From Kalaharituber pfeilii (Eukaryota > Ascomycota > Pezizomycetes > Pezizales > Pezizaceae), in NCBI GenBank assembly GCA_015179045.1, contig WHUZ01000008.1, forward strand, positions 434,001 through 498,000: a DNA stretch of 64,000 bases, in the 5' to 3' direction. A program made the translations under genes and the position numbers. Shown piece by piece: positions 41,094-51,261 of this stretch (the first letter of the stretch is position 1; each line of letters begins with the position of its first letter). The notes under the pieces were generated by a model, which was not told where the DNA came from, searched no databases, and was given only the letters and a program-made list of their open reading frames with translations.

Positions 41094-42043
41094 ATGTGGA
41101 CCGACAACAACCACCTCAGGACGAGCGTTTGGAAGCGACTCCACAACCACAACGTCCCCCCCAGCGAAAATCACATAGATGGATAGCTCTCAGCGAGCTG
41201 AGTCTGTTGATCTAATTTTTATTCCCAAATACCCGACACTGCAAATTTCCCCTGAGGGGTAAAATTTCGAGGAATCCTCAGCTCACCAACTGATCGTGAC
41301 GCTCAAAGACGAACGTCTGGAGGTATTCGGTATAAGTCCGGGCGACCCCATCCCACCCAGCCTCCAGCCCACGCAGCCAATGGCATCACGCACATAGACA
41401 CGAGACCGGCATCGCCTGCACCACCGCCACCACCGCCACTGGGGTTCAGCCCCATTATGGACATAAGACACGCCACGGAACCCACACCCACTCCCTGCAC
41501 GGAAACGCTGGGTTCAACACCCAAGACAACAAACAAGAAACGCAAAGGGAAACAGCCGTCTCCCCGGGTTCCCTATGCGTTGAAAAGACAACTAAACGAC
41601 AAGGAGGCGGAGAAAATAGTCTCCATATCCTCTGCCGACACACCGGCGACACCACCCAAGAAGTCCGTCGCCAGCACCGAACAATCCGCCCCCCCCGCAC
41701 CCGCACCCGCCCCCGCCCCCAGACAGCTTCGAGCCCCGCGACCAAATCTGACAACACCACCTCACAAAACGGCATTGTCATCCACGGCATTGCCTTGAGG
41801 AAAGACCTGGCAAGAGTCAGAAGGTGGAAGGATTTAGGCAGGCTCGGCATCTGGGCCACTTGGGTTTCCTTACTCCCCCTCTCATAAGGATCTTCGGGGA
41901 ACTCCACTTTCTTTTGTATGGACACTTCCCGCATCATGTAGCAGCACCGCGGGTCCCACATGTATTTAATGTCACTCTTTCCCTTTTAGTCTATAATAAA
42001 AACCTCGCCATAGCCCGTAGGGCAGCACACGAGTAACGATATA
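41094..42043 (+). mobile_element. ORF1-only retroelement with 5' UTR, internally damaged
   Basis: The 5' UTR (about 41094-41310) matches that of the element at 61960-63473: ACCACCTCAGGACGAGCGTT, TTGGAAGCGACTCCACAACC and CTCAGCGAGCTGAGTC. ORF1 is broken and lacks most of its C-terminal module. The B stem-loop (42003-42040) has almost no A-tail. Confidence 0.75.
41340..41850 (+). pseudogene. Retroelement ORF1, degenerate
   Basis: GFSPIMDIRHATEPTPTP (near 41445) is an LGxSPIxxIDTP repeat. SPRVPYALKRQLNDKEAEKIVS and a Pro/Ala stretch follow, then GIVIHGIALRKDLARVRRW in another frame (41765-41825). The rest of the module is deleted, jumping to unrelated sequence. Confidence 0.7.
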
Positions 42044-42162
42044 TACAGGGGCTGATGGAGATGATGGAAGAGGACGGAGGGTGACTTCAGTTACATTTCA
42101 GTGTGCCAGTATTTTATTTTCTCTACCTCATTTAGTTCCTGTCGATCACATGTACCTAACAC

Positions 42163-42230
42163 ATCGCCATGGCCCACAGGGCGGTAAGCGATAAATGATA
42201 TAAAAAAAAAAAAAAAAAAAAAAAAAAACC
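42163..42230 (+). mobile_element. C-type 3' end retrocopy
   Basis: ACATCGCCATGGCCCACAGG, GCGGTAAGCGATAAATGATA and about 26 A. Upstream 42044-42162 may be LINE 3' UTR. No clear duplication. Confidence 0.75.
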
Positions 42231-42675
42231 AGGCCAACCAGGCCGGTCCAACCAAGCAGGCTGGTCCAGGCCATTCAGGCCAATTACATGAATCACTCCG
42301 CAGCTATCCAGGTGAATTGAGGCCAGCGTTTACTAGATTGTTTGAGTATTTAAATGAGTAGAATCTCCCGCCTATCTAGAGAACAGCAGCGGTCTGCGTC
42401 TTTCGTCAAGTATGTATCACACTTTATATTCAAGTATATATACTAGGAAATATTTTAGAAATGATGGACCTTGCAGATAATACAACAGACGAGACTCAAT
42501 TCTTCCATGATGACGCAACTGTCAATTACTAATAGTGGAAATATCCAGGAATATTGAAATCTAATTGACCTGGGTTATATTCTAAAATCGCTTGAATTTA
42601 CGTAAATGGCCTGGTTGGCCTGATTGTTTCAGGCCGCCTGGGCGGCCCTCATGGCCTTGGTACAACAGTATAGAA
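42231..42675. mobile_element. hAT-like element D, remaining part
   Basis: Begins with CCAGGCCAACCAGGCCGGTC and contains TGAATCACTCCGCAGCTATC ... ACTAGATTGTTTGAG, shared with 46621-46690. It ends with GGCCTGATTGTTTCAGGCCG near 42620-42665. GGCCTGG words at both sides face each other. Exact right end not resolved. Confidence 0.45.
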
Positions 42676-42749
42676 ACACAACTTTAAACACATTGATTAA
42701 GTAATACATCTGCCAAGCCCCTAAGTACCTACTAGTAGTACACCTGGTT

Positions 42750-42870
42750 CGAGGCTACCGGAGGGGGGCTTATCTAACTACCCCTTCCGCCGCTACCTCT
42801 ACAAACGACAAACGAAAAGCTCAACCCCTCCCCGCCCTAGCCTCGTCCCCAGGCGTTTGTAGAAGCCTGA
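42750..42870 (-). mobile_element. Type A LINE 3' UTR fragment
   Basis: ACCCCTTCCGCCGCTACCTC, ACAAACGACAAACGAAAAGC and CCCCTCCCCGCCC match 46798-46862 of the LINE at 46.7 kb. No tail. Confidence 0.6.
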
Positions 42871-43134
42871 GATTAGCTAATCGGGTGATCACGTGAGTGC
42901 CAAGAACTGTAAATATAATAAACTGTCATTTAAATATTCACAAACGCCTGGAGTTTCCCTTCAAAATTATCGAACCCTGCAAAGTCGAACCAACCCCTGC
43001 AAATACTCTCGCCCTATATACTATCGACTTGCCCGAATACGTTAGTGTAGTCTTTTTCAATTCCGGTACCACGCATTGTGATTCTATTAGCCAATGTGGG
43101 TAGTATTTATACATGGTCAATTAGGTATACATTG
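42871..43134. other. No gene recognised
   Basis: A 68-codon frame (42897-43103) has no recognisable motif. Confidence 0.35.
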
Positions 43135-43483
43135 AGAATCAAACTAATGCGGAGTGTGGGTGGTATCCGGAATCAGTTTCTTATGGTGAAGCATATTATT
43201 TCCAAGAGTTTTATCATACTCCAGAGCTGAGTAGTTTTATACAACTATCTGGCAATAGCCTTGCCAAGTGGTATATGGTGGTGGAGTATAGCAGCACAAC
43301 TTTCTACTGAGAGTTAAACTAATGCAGAGTGTAGCTGGCATCCGGAATGAGTTTCTCAGGGTGAAGCATATTATTTCCGAGAGTTTTATCATACTCCGGA
43401 GTTGAGTAGTTTTATACAACTATCTGGCAATAGCCTTGCCAAGTGGTATATAGTGGTGGAGTATAGCAGCACAACTTTCTACT
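43135..43483 (+). repeat. Two tandem copies of a 175-bp unit
   Basis: Units 43135-43308 and 43309-43483 share long identical runs (GTTTTATACAACTATCTGGC, AATAGCCTTGCCAAGTGGTA) at high overall identity. The start of a third unit (GAGAGTTAAACTAATGCAGA) follows at 43484. No coding potential is evident. Confidence 0.92.
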
Positions 43484-43756
43484 GAGAGTTAAACTAATGC
43501 AGAGTCCAGCGGCTCTTTACGGTTGCATTGCAACATGTCCGGTTATGTACTGTATATTACATGCCATGTCGAATGCCAAGGGCGGAAGGCCTGACTTTGC
43601 GTGCCCAGACTATTAATTTTCGGCTTCTGCCTTGGCCCGACTTGTCAGAACCAAGCTGCACACATTGTTCTTTGGATAACAAATATCAGCAGTCTCACTA
43701 ATTCTCTCAATTAAGGAAGGGTCCAAAAGAAGGCATCACCTACATTGGAGGCGGAA
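43484..43756. promoter_or_regulatory. Upstream region of the BTB/H-lectin gene
   Basis: About 270 bases between the tandem repeat and the first ATG. A pyrimidine-rich CTCACTAATTCTCTCAATT near 43695-43712 could be near the transcription start. No TATA box is clear. Confidence 0.3.
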
Positions 43757-45772
43757 ATGGATACAACCGCAGCTGCGTATGCCGGCGCACCATTTAACCT
43801 GAGCGTGCTTCAGAGCCCACTTTTCAAAATCACTCTGGATGATGGCTCTGCATATTACATTCACAAGGAACTATTGGCCTCATTGTCGGCAGAGTGGCGG
43901 CAGCACACAGACAATGAGATGAAGGAAGGTTTGACAGGAGAGATGTTACTTCGCGAGGTTGATAACACTACATTACAGCGGTTTCTGCAGTGGGTTTATT
44001 TTAGGGAATACACAATGTATATTTCTCCTGATTTCTTGCATAAAATTTAATCGTCTGTCATGGGTCAAGGTATCAAAATAAGCGGAGTCTTTTTGGTAAA
44101 TGCTTGTATTCACGAAGGGAATGAAAGGCAAGCTCGTTGAGTCTGATCTATTAAGAAGTGGCAGAATTGCCCAACTTATATACACAGAAGGTGAGATATA
44201 ACGTGACTTCAATACCATGACAGAAAAGGAAAACATAATCCAACCGAGAGGTGTGTGAGTCAACGCTAATAATAACCGAAACACTATAAGCGCCAGACAT
44301 GGTTCATATGCATGAAATAATCAAGTGAAACAAGTGATAACGGAGTGAATTACTATTTTAGGAAACTGCAACATAAATGCAACGGATGTACCATTCCAAC
44401 ACAAGGGACCTCAATACCAGCACAACTTGAAGCTAACATATCATTACTCGCATGTGCATCTGCGATTCGCTTTACCAGCGATGAGCTTAAGGATCCAGGT
44501 AGTGCCCTCCTGATATATGCCAAGCTCTATGCCCTTGCAGACCGTTTCAACGTTCAGGAACTCAAAGCGTTTAATTTTGGCAAACTGAAGGCACTCCTAA
44601 AGAAGCGACAGGTAGACCAGCCCAACTTTACCCCAACAATGGTGCTGGCAGCCGCACGATACGCTGTAGATACTCTCCCGAATGTGGATGAAGACATGGT
44701 GGATTACCTGTTACATTATTTAGCTTGGATACTTCCTAGTATTTGCAACCTCTCAGAGTTTGCCTCTTTGTTCAAGAATATCCGAATGCAGCGGTTGCTT
44801 TATTCAGGCTTACCTCACACACATTGCCTGCCTCAAAATTGTCAACTGTCAACATTCATGCCTGGGATCAAAAGAACTCCAAGGCCTGCCCCGTCCACTG
44901 GACCAAAATTAACCAAGCGCAAAGGCCCCTCCCCTCCCTCGCGTTCGCCCTCACTGGCTTTGATGCGCCCCCCGACAATGACATCCAGCTTTCCGCTTCC
45001 TACCAATGGGTCGAGAAAGGCCTCAATCCAACCTACAATGCCATTCTCGATTCCGGTGAGACTTTGATCCGTTCCGCAGCCTGTAGCTGGCTCGAGATCC
45101 CCTCGGATCACCCGGTCCTCCGCACTGGCACTTATAACATGACTGAAGCCCTCACCTTCGCAGGTGGGCCTAAAACCATCCCAATCCAGTTCTCCCAGCC
45201 ATTTACCAGAAAAGCGAAAGTGATCCTCTTTCTGAATGGGATGAATTTTAATAAGAAACCTGCTTCCAGGATAAACATGCATGCAATAGATGCAACTGCA
45301 AATGGGTTCACTTTGAAGCTGGAAACATGGATGAACACAATTGTGCTGAAGGCGGGAGTGACATGGGTTGCGTATCCGGAGGGGACTCTAGGTATCACTA
45401 GTGGAGTTGTCTCCACAAGTGCATTGAGGACTTGTGAGACCCCGCAGCCCAAGAATGCGTGGTACCATTCATTTGTCGGAGAGGTTAGTCACTTCTTGGC
45501 TATATCGTCCTCACCAGGAGGTCTTCTCTATAATGACACAGAATCTGATATATTTCCATTCGTATTAGGTGGCCTTTGGAAGCACCCCAAAGATCTTCCT
45601 CGGTCTCAACGGCCTCGATTTATGGGGTTACAATGGCTTCAGGCTTGCGACGGAGGTTGTCAATGGCCCGGAGACCAATAAGTATGGGTTCATGTGGCGG
45701 GCAGATACTTGGGGTGACACGATCATGTATACGACGTGGTTGGCATATCTGGCCTTTGATCCCAATCTTTGA
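43757..45772 (+). CDS. BTB/POZ domain followed by three H-type lectin modules; one frameshift
   Basis: Proposed exons are 43757-44016, 44362-45483 and 45569-45772. The 345-nt first intron (GTATAT...TTTTAG) and the 85-nt second (GTTAGT...TTAG) splice in phase. Residues 1-220 read as BTB/POZ: SPLFKITLDDGSAYYIHKEL, LQRFLQWVYFREYTM and LLIYAKLYALADRFNVQELK. A one-base shift near 44773-44778 is then needed, after which YPNAAVALFRLTSH runs on without a stop into lectin sequence. Three H-lectin units follow: LPSLAFALTGFDA with SAACSWLEI; KAKVILFLNGMNFN with FTLKLETWMNTIVLKAGVTW; and PKIFLGLNGLDLWGYNGFRL with TWGDTIMYTTWLAYLAF. BTB domains mediate protein-protein contact, and H-type lectins bind sugars such as GalNAc. 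No signal peptide. It could instead be two adjacent genes with the lectin start hidden by the shift. Confidence 0.65.
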
Positions 45773-45800
45773 CAGATCTTGAGTGCGGAAACACTAGTAT

Positions 45801-45864
45801 TTTTTTTTTTTATTTTTTTTTCACGTGACCCCGCTTGTAGCTGTTCGCCATGGCAGGGCAAAAT
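45801..45864 (-). mobile_element. 64-bp micro-retrocopy, 3' end type A
   Basis: T-run and A-type complement starting at TTTTGCCCTGCCATGG. The perfect 13-bp duplication GAAACACTAGTAT lies at 45788-45800 and 45865-45877. It is 28 bp past the lectin stop codon. Confidence 0.94.
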
Positions 45865-45877
45865 GAAACACTAGTAT

Positions 45878-46537
45878 GCTAAGCCGACTTAATGTAAGCC
45901 GAGGGCGTAACAATAAGGTATAGGGGTATTTACTAAGATTCTGGAATGAATTTCTGGGTGTCAATCTCCTGGGGCGCAACCTTATCCTTCTATTTTGAGG
46001 CGGGGCATTGATGACTGATATGATCCACAGTCCGCAGGCGAGGCTAGCCCCTTTTTTTTTTTTTTTTTTTTTTTAATTTTTGTGCTTGTTCTCGCAAATG
46101 TATGAGGTCTATTACAGGCCTAGGACTTTACTTCATTGATAAACAACTCCATTAAGCACAGATTCCATTGTACTACCGTATCCCCATTCGTTCAACGACC
46201 ATCCTAAATGAATATGTCCTACTACGCTCCATATCCCTTTGCCCATTCACTTCCTTTCTCTCCCTTCTTCTGTAGTATCCCTTAAGTCAATATTTCACAT
46301 CCCCCTCTGCTATCCTCCTCACAATTCCACCCACTTTCACCCTCTCCCTCCTCCATCCCCCAAACGCTCTCGGCCTCCTGGCCACAAGCCCATCAAACAC
46401 ATCCAAGTCATCTTCCAGCTGCCACTACCCCAGCCCTCACCAGCGCCGTCATCATCGCCGCTTGCACAATTCCCCCCTCTCACATGGCCACAAGCCTAAT
46501 CCAGCAATCTCTAGGCGCTGGTGGGCTGTTCCAAAAT
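45878..46537. other. No firm gene; possible exon near the right end
   Basis: A T-run at 46051-46074 followed by AATTTTTGTGCTTGTTCTCG lacks a known 3' end. Sequence at 46440-46545 reads, in one frame, HMATSLIQQSLGAGGLFQNL, which could be an exon of a host gene cut at 46546. Not supported further. Confidence 0.3.
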
Positions 46538-46545
46538 CTCTGGGG

Positions 46546-46687
46546 CAATGAATCCAACAGGCCGTGATCTGCATTGGACTGAAACCGCCTAGACCGGTCC
46601 AGGCCATTCAGGCAGGTTCAATCCAATTAAGTGAATCACTCCACAGCTATCCAGGTGAATTGAGGCCAGCGTTTACTAGATTGTTTG
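46546..46687 (+). mobile_element. hAT-like end D, copy 2 (partial)
   Basis: CAATGAATCCAACAGGCCGT begins at 46546 after CTCTGGGG. It continues with CTGAAACCGCCTAGACCGGT and the ACTAGATTGTTTGAGG block, where a LINE is inserted. The opposite end was not found. Confidence 0.55.
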
Positions 46688-47640
46688 AGGTTTTTTTTTT
46701 TTTTTTTTTTTTTTGTCACGTGACCCCCGCATGCGGCTGTTCGCCATGGCAGGGCCCCTGGGTCTACACCCTCAAAGCCCGGAGGCAGGCTTGTCTAGGT
46801 ACCCCTTCCGCCGCCACCTCTACAAACGACAAACGAAAAGCTCAACCCCTCCCCGCCCCACCTCCCCGGGGCAATAAAAATAGCTACGCTTTACCGTTTA
46901 CCTCCGCCGCCACCTTCGAACAAACGAAAATTCGTCCCCTCCCCTCTCAGACCTTCAAAGACTTAAAAAACTCCTCCAGCACATCCACCACCTCTCCATT
47001 CTCTTGCTTTTCCACCCACTTCTTCGCGTCCACGTCCTCCCACTTTTCCCACCCTTCCGGGTAGTCTACCCCGTCGCACCTGAATGCTACGTGGTCCCCC
47101 GTCTGTCTCTGGCCACACTCGCACCTACTCCCTTCCTCCGCCTTCCCTATCTTAATGTCCCACTCCTTCCCCCATCCCCTTCCCTGTCCTCAGGCTGGTG
47201 AAAGCAGTGGTTGCCCCTCTGCGCCACCTCATCACTGAGCCCCCCTCCGTATCCCGCTTCCCTCCTCTCCGCCGCGCGCAGTTTTTTCCATTTCTGGCGC
47301 AGCCCTCCTTCTGTCACCACTGACCTTCCTATCCTATCCGCCGCCTTTTTTGCCTCGGCGTCCGCCTCCTCATTTCCGGCAATGCCAATGTGCGCTTTCA
47401 CCCACATCAGCTGGACGTCGCCCCCTTTCCTTTTCTCTCCGCAATCATCTCCACCACCCTTTTCAGAACTCCAGTTCTGGCCTTTCCCCGGCTTCCTGCC
47501 CTCTTCACTGCCGCTATAGCGGCTTGCGAGTCAGTTAGGATGACCAGGTCCGCCGGCGCCGCGATGGCGTTTTCTGCTCCCTTCCTATCATGGAACTCCG
47601 ACAGAGAGTAGACGAGAGCCAGGACAGCCACACGAGGAAC
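46688..47640 (-). mobile_element. Type A LINE, 5'-truncated
   Basis: Poly-T (46690-46714), A-type 3' end complement (GCCCTGCCATGGCGAACAGC ... GTCACGTGAC) and 3' UTR, then RNase H coding sequence on the minus strand. The right border (about 47600-47640) and a duplication were not resolved. Confidence 0.8.
46950..47630 (-). pseudogene. LINE RNase H and zinc-finger fragment
   Basis: Minus frames give LVILTDSQAAIAAVKRAGSR (Asp), then MWVKAHIGIAGNEEADAEAK (His/Asp) in a second frame. A third holds CGQRQTGDHVAFRCDGVDYP, the C-terminal finger. At least two frameshifts. Confidence 0.78.
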
Positions 47641-48837
47641 TCCAACAGCTCCTGGCGTTCCAGTACAGTACCTGGCGAAATGAAGGCGGAAGAGGCATCA
47701 ATAAATGTAACAGAGAGGGAAGTAAATGTCAATGACAGGTCTAAGGATGCGACAAAACAGCTTGAATCGTTATTTCCTGCAACCGAAAAGGTGAAGGACG
47801 CCACGAAGCCTCATCCTAGACATATTGGCGGTGTTGGGACCATTGCGATGAGCTTTGACGACTGGATAAAACAGCACGATGCAGAATATACAATCCTTCC
47901 AGCAAAGAAAGGGACAGCTTTCTCGGCTGCGGTTACCCGCTTATATCGCAAGATTTTTTTTTTTTTTTTTTTTTATATCAATACTCGCATGCCGCCCTAT
48001 GAGCTATAGCGAGGGTTTTATTTAAACTAAAAGAAAGAATTAACTAGATACATGTAATACCCGCGGTGCTCATCCATGATGCAGGTGAGGAGTGAGCCAG
48101 TATGTTCGGGGCCTTGTCTTCCTACTTCCGTCCTCTGTCCCATTCATACTGGCAGTGTTTCCAACGGGCCGGCCAGGCCAGGCCAAGGGTATGGCCTGGG
48201 CCGGCCTGGACCGTGAAAATCTAGGCCTGGGCCTGGCCTGATCTTTCAGGCCGGCCATGAGGTCGGCCTGGGCCGGTCCAGGCCGCCTGAATGTTTCAGG
48301 CCGGTCCAGGCCGGTCCAGGCCGTCCAGGCGGGCCCAGGCCTGTCCAGGCCGGTCCAGGCCATTCAGGCCAGTCCAGAACAAAGAGTGAAAATAATGTCG
48401 CTATATACATGAGAGAATAAAACATAGTGAAATAAATACGCGCGGTATCTGAAAGAATAATAGGTGGCGAAATAAATACACCTGGAAAGAATGGGAGATG
48501 GTGAAATAAACTCATGCGATATTTGACCTCAATCGGAGAGAAGAATAGACTGCGAAATAAATACACATAGAAAGAATAATAGTTGTAAATAAATGGACGC
48601 GATATGTGACCTAAATTTGAAAAAGTAATAGCTGGGCGAAATGAACACACGCGGAAAGAATAATAGGTGGTGAATAAATACGCGCGATACGTGACCTCAA
48701 TTTGAAAGAATAATAGGTGGGCAAAATAAATACACGTGGAAAGAATAATAGGTGGTGAGATGAATAGCCGGGTATGTGACCGCAGTCCCTACGCGTGGAT
48801 ATTTGTCGGGGTTTAAATACTAAAAAAGTATACCTAA

Positions 48838-49027
48838 ATGGTCTGGACCGGTCTGGACCGGTCTGGACCGCCTGGACCGGCCTGGACCGGTCTGGACCGC
48901 CTGGACCGGCCTGGACCGGTCTGGACCGCCTGGACCGGCCTGGACCGCCTGGACCGCCTGGACCGGTCTGGACCAGCCTGGACCGCCTGGACCGGTCTGG
49001 ACCAGCCTGAACCGTCTGAAACGGCCT
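48838..49027. repeat. Decamer tandem array (CCTGGACCGG-like)
   Basis: About 18 units of CCTGGACCG(G) or TCTGGACCGG, drifting to CCTGAACCGT at the right edge. Related arrays lie at 48160-48375 and 49588-49735 in the same element. The unit is nearly self-complementary. Confidence 0.93.
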
Positions 49028-49538
49028 GAATAGCATCAACCAATCAGTAACTGCATTTTGGCCTTTGATCATCGAGATCAGCACATATCCCTGAAATCAT
49101 GACAACCAATTAGCAGCCGAAGCACTGCCTTGGCCACATATCTATAATTTTAGACCATAAAATGTACGTAATAGTTAACTGAATTGAGCAATTTCCATTA
49201 TGATAGCTAGCAATAGGTGATCTTGCGACTGTGCGTATACATGTAAGATGGTCATGATAACCCTTAAATAGTTTTACAGAGTGTAGGTACTATAGGTGCG
49301 AAACTGAGAGGATGGAATTGAGAAGATATGGACTGCGCAAAGTGGAAGGAGAATGTAGTGCACTCTGCTATGGCAGGATGTGTGAGTTAGATTCAGCGGG
49401 TGCCTACCTCTACATAGATGATTAGAATGAGAACACAGAACGCAGTTAAAACAGACAGCAAAGTGAACTGAAATCTCTAGTAAAATAATTCCCTTAGCAC
49501 ACAGGCTCAAACTGGTGATGCTATTGAGTATTTACGTG

Positions 49539-49574
49539 GGTTTTTTTTTTTTTTTTTTTTATATCATTAATCGC
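49539..49574 (-). mobile_element. 36-bp micro-retrocopy, 3' end type C (half stem)
   Basis: GG and about 20 T, then ATATCATTAATCGC, the complement of GCGATTAATGATAT. Flanked by TTTACGTG (49531-49538 and 49575-49582), an 8-bp duplication. It is the shortest insertion seen here. Confidence 0.75.
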
Positions 49575-49752
49575 TTTACGTGAGTATGGCCTGAACCGGC
49601 CTGAATGGCCTGAACCGGCCTGAATGGCCTGAATCGGCCTGCATGTTTCAGGCCGGTCCAGGCCGGTCCAGGCCGGCCCAGGCCATCAGAAGCTCCGCCG
49701 GGGCCGCCCCAGGCGGTTTCAGGCCTGGCCGGTTGGGAACACTGCATACTGG

Positions 49753-50177
49753 TCCACTCTCAGCCATCGCCCTCCAAGCCTCACTCTCCCAACCTCGGTA
49801 GTTTTTTCCAAGTAAACTACCGCTGAGCTTGTCGTCTTTCCCTCGTTGACCAACGTGTCCTTCTTCCTCAGCCAACGGATTCCGGTTATCCTGCCTAAAT
49901 CCTTGGTAACTGCCTCCAGCAATCTCCGGACCTTCCCTAAGTCCTTCCTCAGGGCTATTCCGTGTACAACGATGTCGGCTTTGGAAGTGGTAGTGGCATC
50001 TGAGGTGGGTGGTGTGGTGGGGGGCTTGGTCCTGGGATGGGAGGGAGTTCTGGGTTTCGGGGTGTTGGGCATGGGGCCCGGGGTGAGCTTGGGGCTCGAT
50101 GGGGTGATGGTGGCAGGCGTGGGGTCTGCGGTGTCGCCGGCCAGGGGTGCGGAAGCGATCTTTCTTCCCTCCTTGTC
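49753..50177 (-). pseudogene. Retroelement ORF1 protein, partial and interrupted
   Basis: Pro/Thr-rich linker (SPKLTPGPMPNTPKPRTPSH), then VVHGIALRKDLGKVRRLLEA, ITGIRWLRKKDTLVNEGKTT, SSAVVYLEKT and VGRVRLGGRWLRVDQY. The module is cut by the hAT element after QY and finishes at 48144-48110 with EWDRGRK and a stop. It is otherwise in frame. Confidence 0.8.
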
Positions 50178-50503
50178 TATATTGCAAGAGCCGCTCGATG
50201 GCTCCACCACCTAGAACATCGCAGCAGACACCTGTACCAAAGATTGCGTGCGCTGAGACAACAAGAAACCTTCCCATCCACAGCGCTTGCGAAACCTTAT
50301 CAGGATCCTTAAGTCCATCGCACAATCCAACGGTACATTTGATTTGCACTACTACCACCCCACCAGTACCAATCGGCACTACAAAACCAAGTAGGATTCC
50401 AGTTCCTACTTATTCTAAAGCAAAACTTCAGCATCATACGAATATCAAACACAGTGCAATACCGCGGTTGGCCTCCACGAGGGCACATAGCACCTGTGAA
50501 TGA

Positions 50504-50731
50504 TTTCATCGCTTACCACCATCAACCATGTCATGAACGTACTGATTTTTTTTACAACTTTTCTTTGTGTCTCCTTTTTCTTATCACATCGTTGAGATTT
50601 GTAAGTTCTTTCTGAAGTTCGATTCTTAGTAACTGCTGGTAGTAGTCCGCTCCATTGTCATTGAATTTTTATGTCAATAATTACCAATTAATTCACCATC
50701 AAAACACAATTTCTCACAAAACGAGCAGCTT
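50504..50731. other. 3' flank of the disrupted gene
   Basis: T-rich, no gene or repeat recognised. Confidence 0.4.
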
Positions 50732-50917
50732 GTTATGACCTGCCGCGATCAGGCCTGTACAGTATGCTATATAGAGGGGCAAAATATTCCATGAATAAAT
50801 TCCTACAAATGCGGCCCGTTTTCCACCAGCGGACCACTCCTAAGCTTTCTATAGAGTAACAATTGTTCTGAGTTCCTTCGTGACCCAATTTGTGGGTACG
50901 TTACAAATTGGTGACTC
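50732..50917 (+). mobile_element. Possible short LTR with adjacent primer-binding-like site
   Basis: TGTTATGACCTGCC ... GGTACGTTACA (TG...CA) contains CTATATAGAGG near 50769. It is followed at once by AATTGGTGACTCTTGAGCGC, the usual style of a gypsy 5' LTR/primer-binding junction. No second LTR or internal coding sequence is seen. Confidence 0.35.
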
Positions 50918-51261
50918 TTGAGCGCATCTACCGTAATATTGTGATTTCGCAGCTTGTTGTATCAAATGGTACTGTAGCCTCCTCACATCTGCCCATAAAC
51001 GAACACGCAAAACTTGTAGTTTCAAAGAATTTAATCATAGCTGAAAGTGGCTGAAGCATTAGAAAGTTCATAGAGGAACGTGACTTGACAGGAGAGTGAC
51101 TAAAGTGCTAGAATATCAAGAAATCCAGGAGTGTGATGACATGGTAGACAATTATACTCAGGATGTTATTGTTCTGCACTTATAAAGGATAGTTAAGGAC
51201 AAATACTGAAGTAGATATCTAGGTATTGAAGTAGCTGCCCTGGCAGCATCGTAGATAAAAT
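50918..51261. other. No gene recognised
   Basis: Could be the internal part of a non-coding LTR element; no frame or motif. Confidence 0.35.

Larger units (their letters stand above)
48153..49744. mobile_element. Non-autonomous hAT element with decamer arrays, 1.6 kb
   Basis: Ends CAGTGTTTCCAACGGGCCGG (48153) and the inverse of CAGTGTTCCCAACCGGCC (ending 49744), with a perfect 8-bp duplication CATACTGG (48145-48152 and 49745-49752). Both features are hallmarks of hAT elements. GGCCTGGACC-type arrays flank an AT-rich centre without a transposase frame. Confidence 0.92.
47954..50177 (-). mobile_element. ORF1-only retroelement, 5'-truncated, split by a hAT element
   Basis: Poly-T and B-type 3' end at 47954-48015. 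Flanks TATATCGCAAGA (47942-47953) and TATATTGCAAGA (50178-50189) form a 12-bp duplication with one mismatch. Without the hAT insert and its duplication the element is about 620 bp. Confidence 0.9.
47641..50503 (+). pseudogene. Host reading frame split by an ORF1-only retroelement
   Basis: The left part (47641-47953) is open: EASINVTEREVNVNDRSKDA, HIGGVGTIAMSFDDWIKQHD and TAFSAAVTRLYRK. Removing the insert and one copy of the 12-bp duplication joins it in phase to 50190, and the frame continues SRSMAPPPRTSQQTPVPKIA, then VHLICTTTTPPVPIGTTKPS, to a TGA at 50501-50503, in all about 210 codons. The right half is Thr/Pro-rich. The 5' end is lost in the LINE at 46.7-47.6 kb. No domain is recognised. 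The intact frame on both sides suggests a recent disruption of a real gene; a chance open frame is possible. Confidence 0.5.

Noticed and set aside
43135..43510. CRISPR-like direct repeats
   Set aside because: Only two long adjacent units with no spacers, in a eukaryotic context.
44017..44361. A transposon insertion in place of an intron in the BTB gene
   Set aside because: The segment has GT...AG ends that keep the frame, no inverted ends and no target duplication, so a long intron is the simpler reading.
48070..49084. Frames with GPAWTGLDR-like repeats
   Set aside because: Translations of the decamer arrays of the hAT element; open in several frames on both strands because of the repeat.
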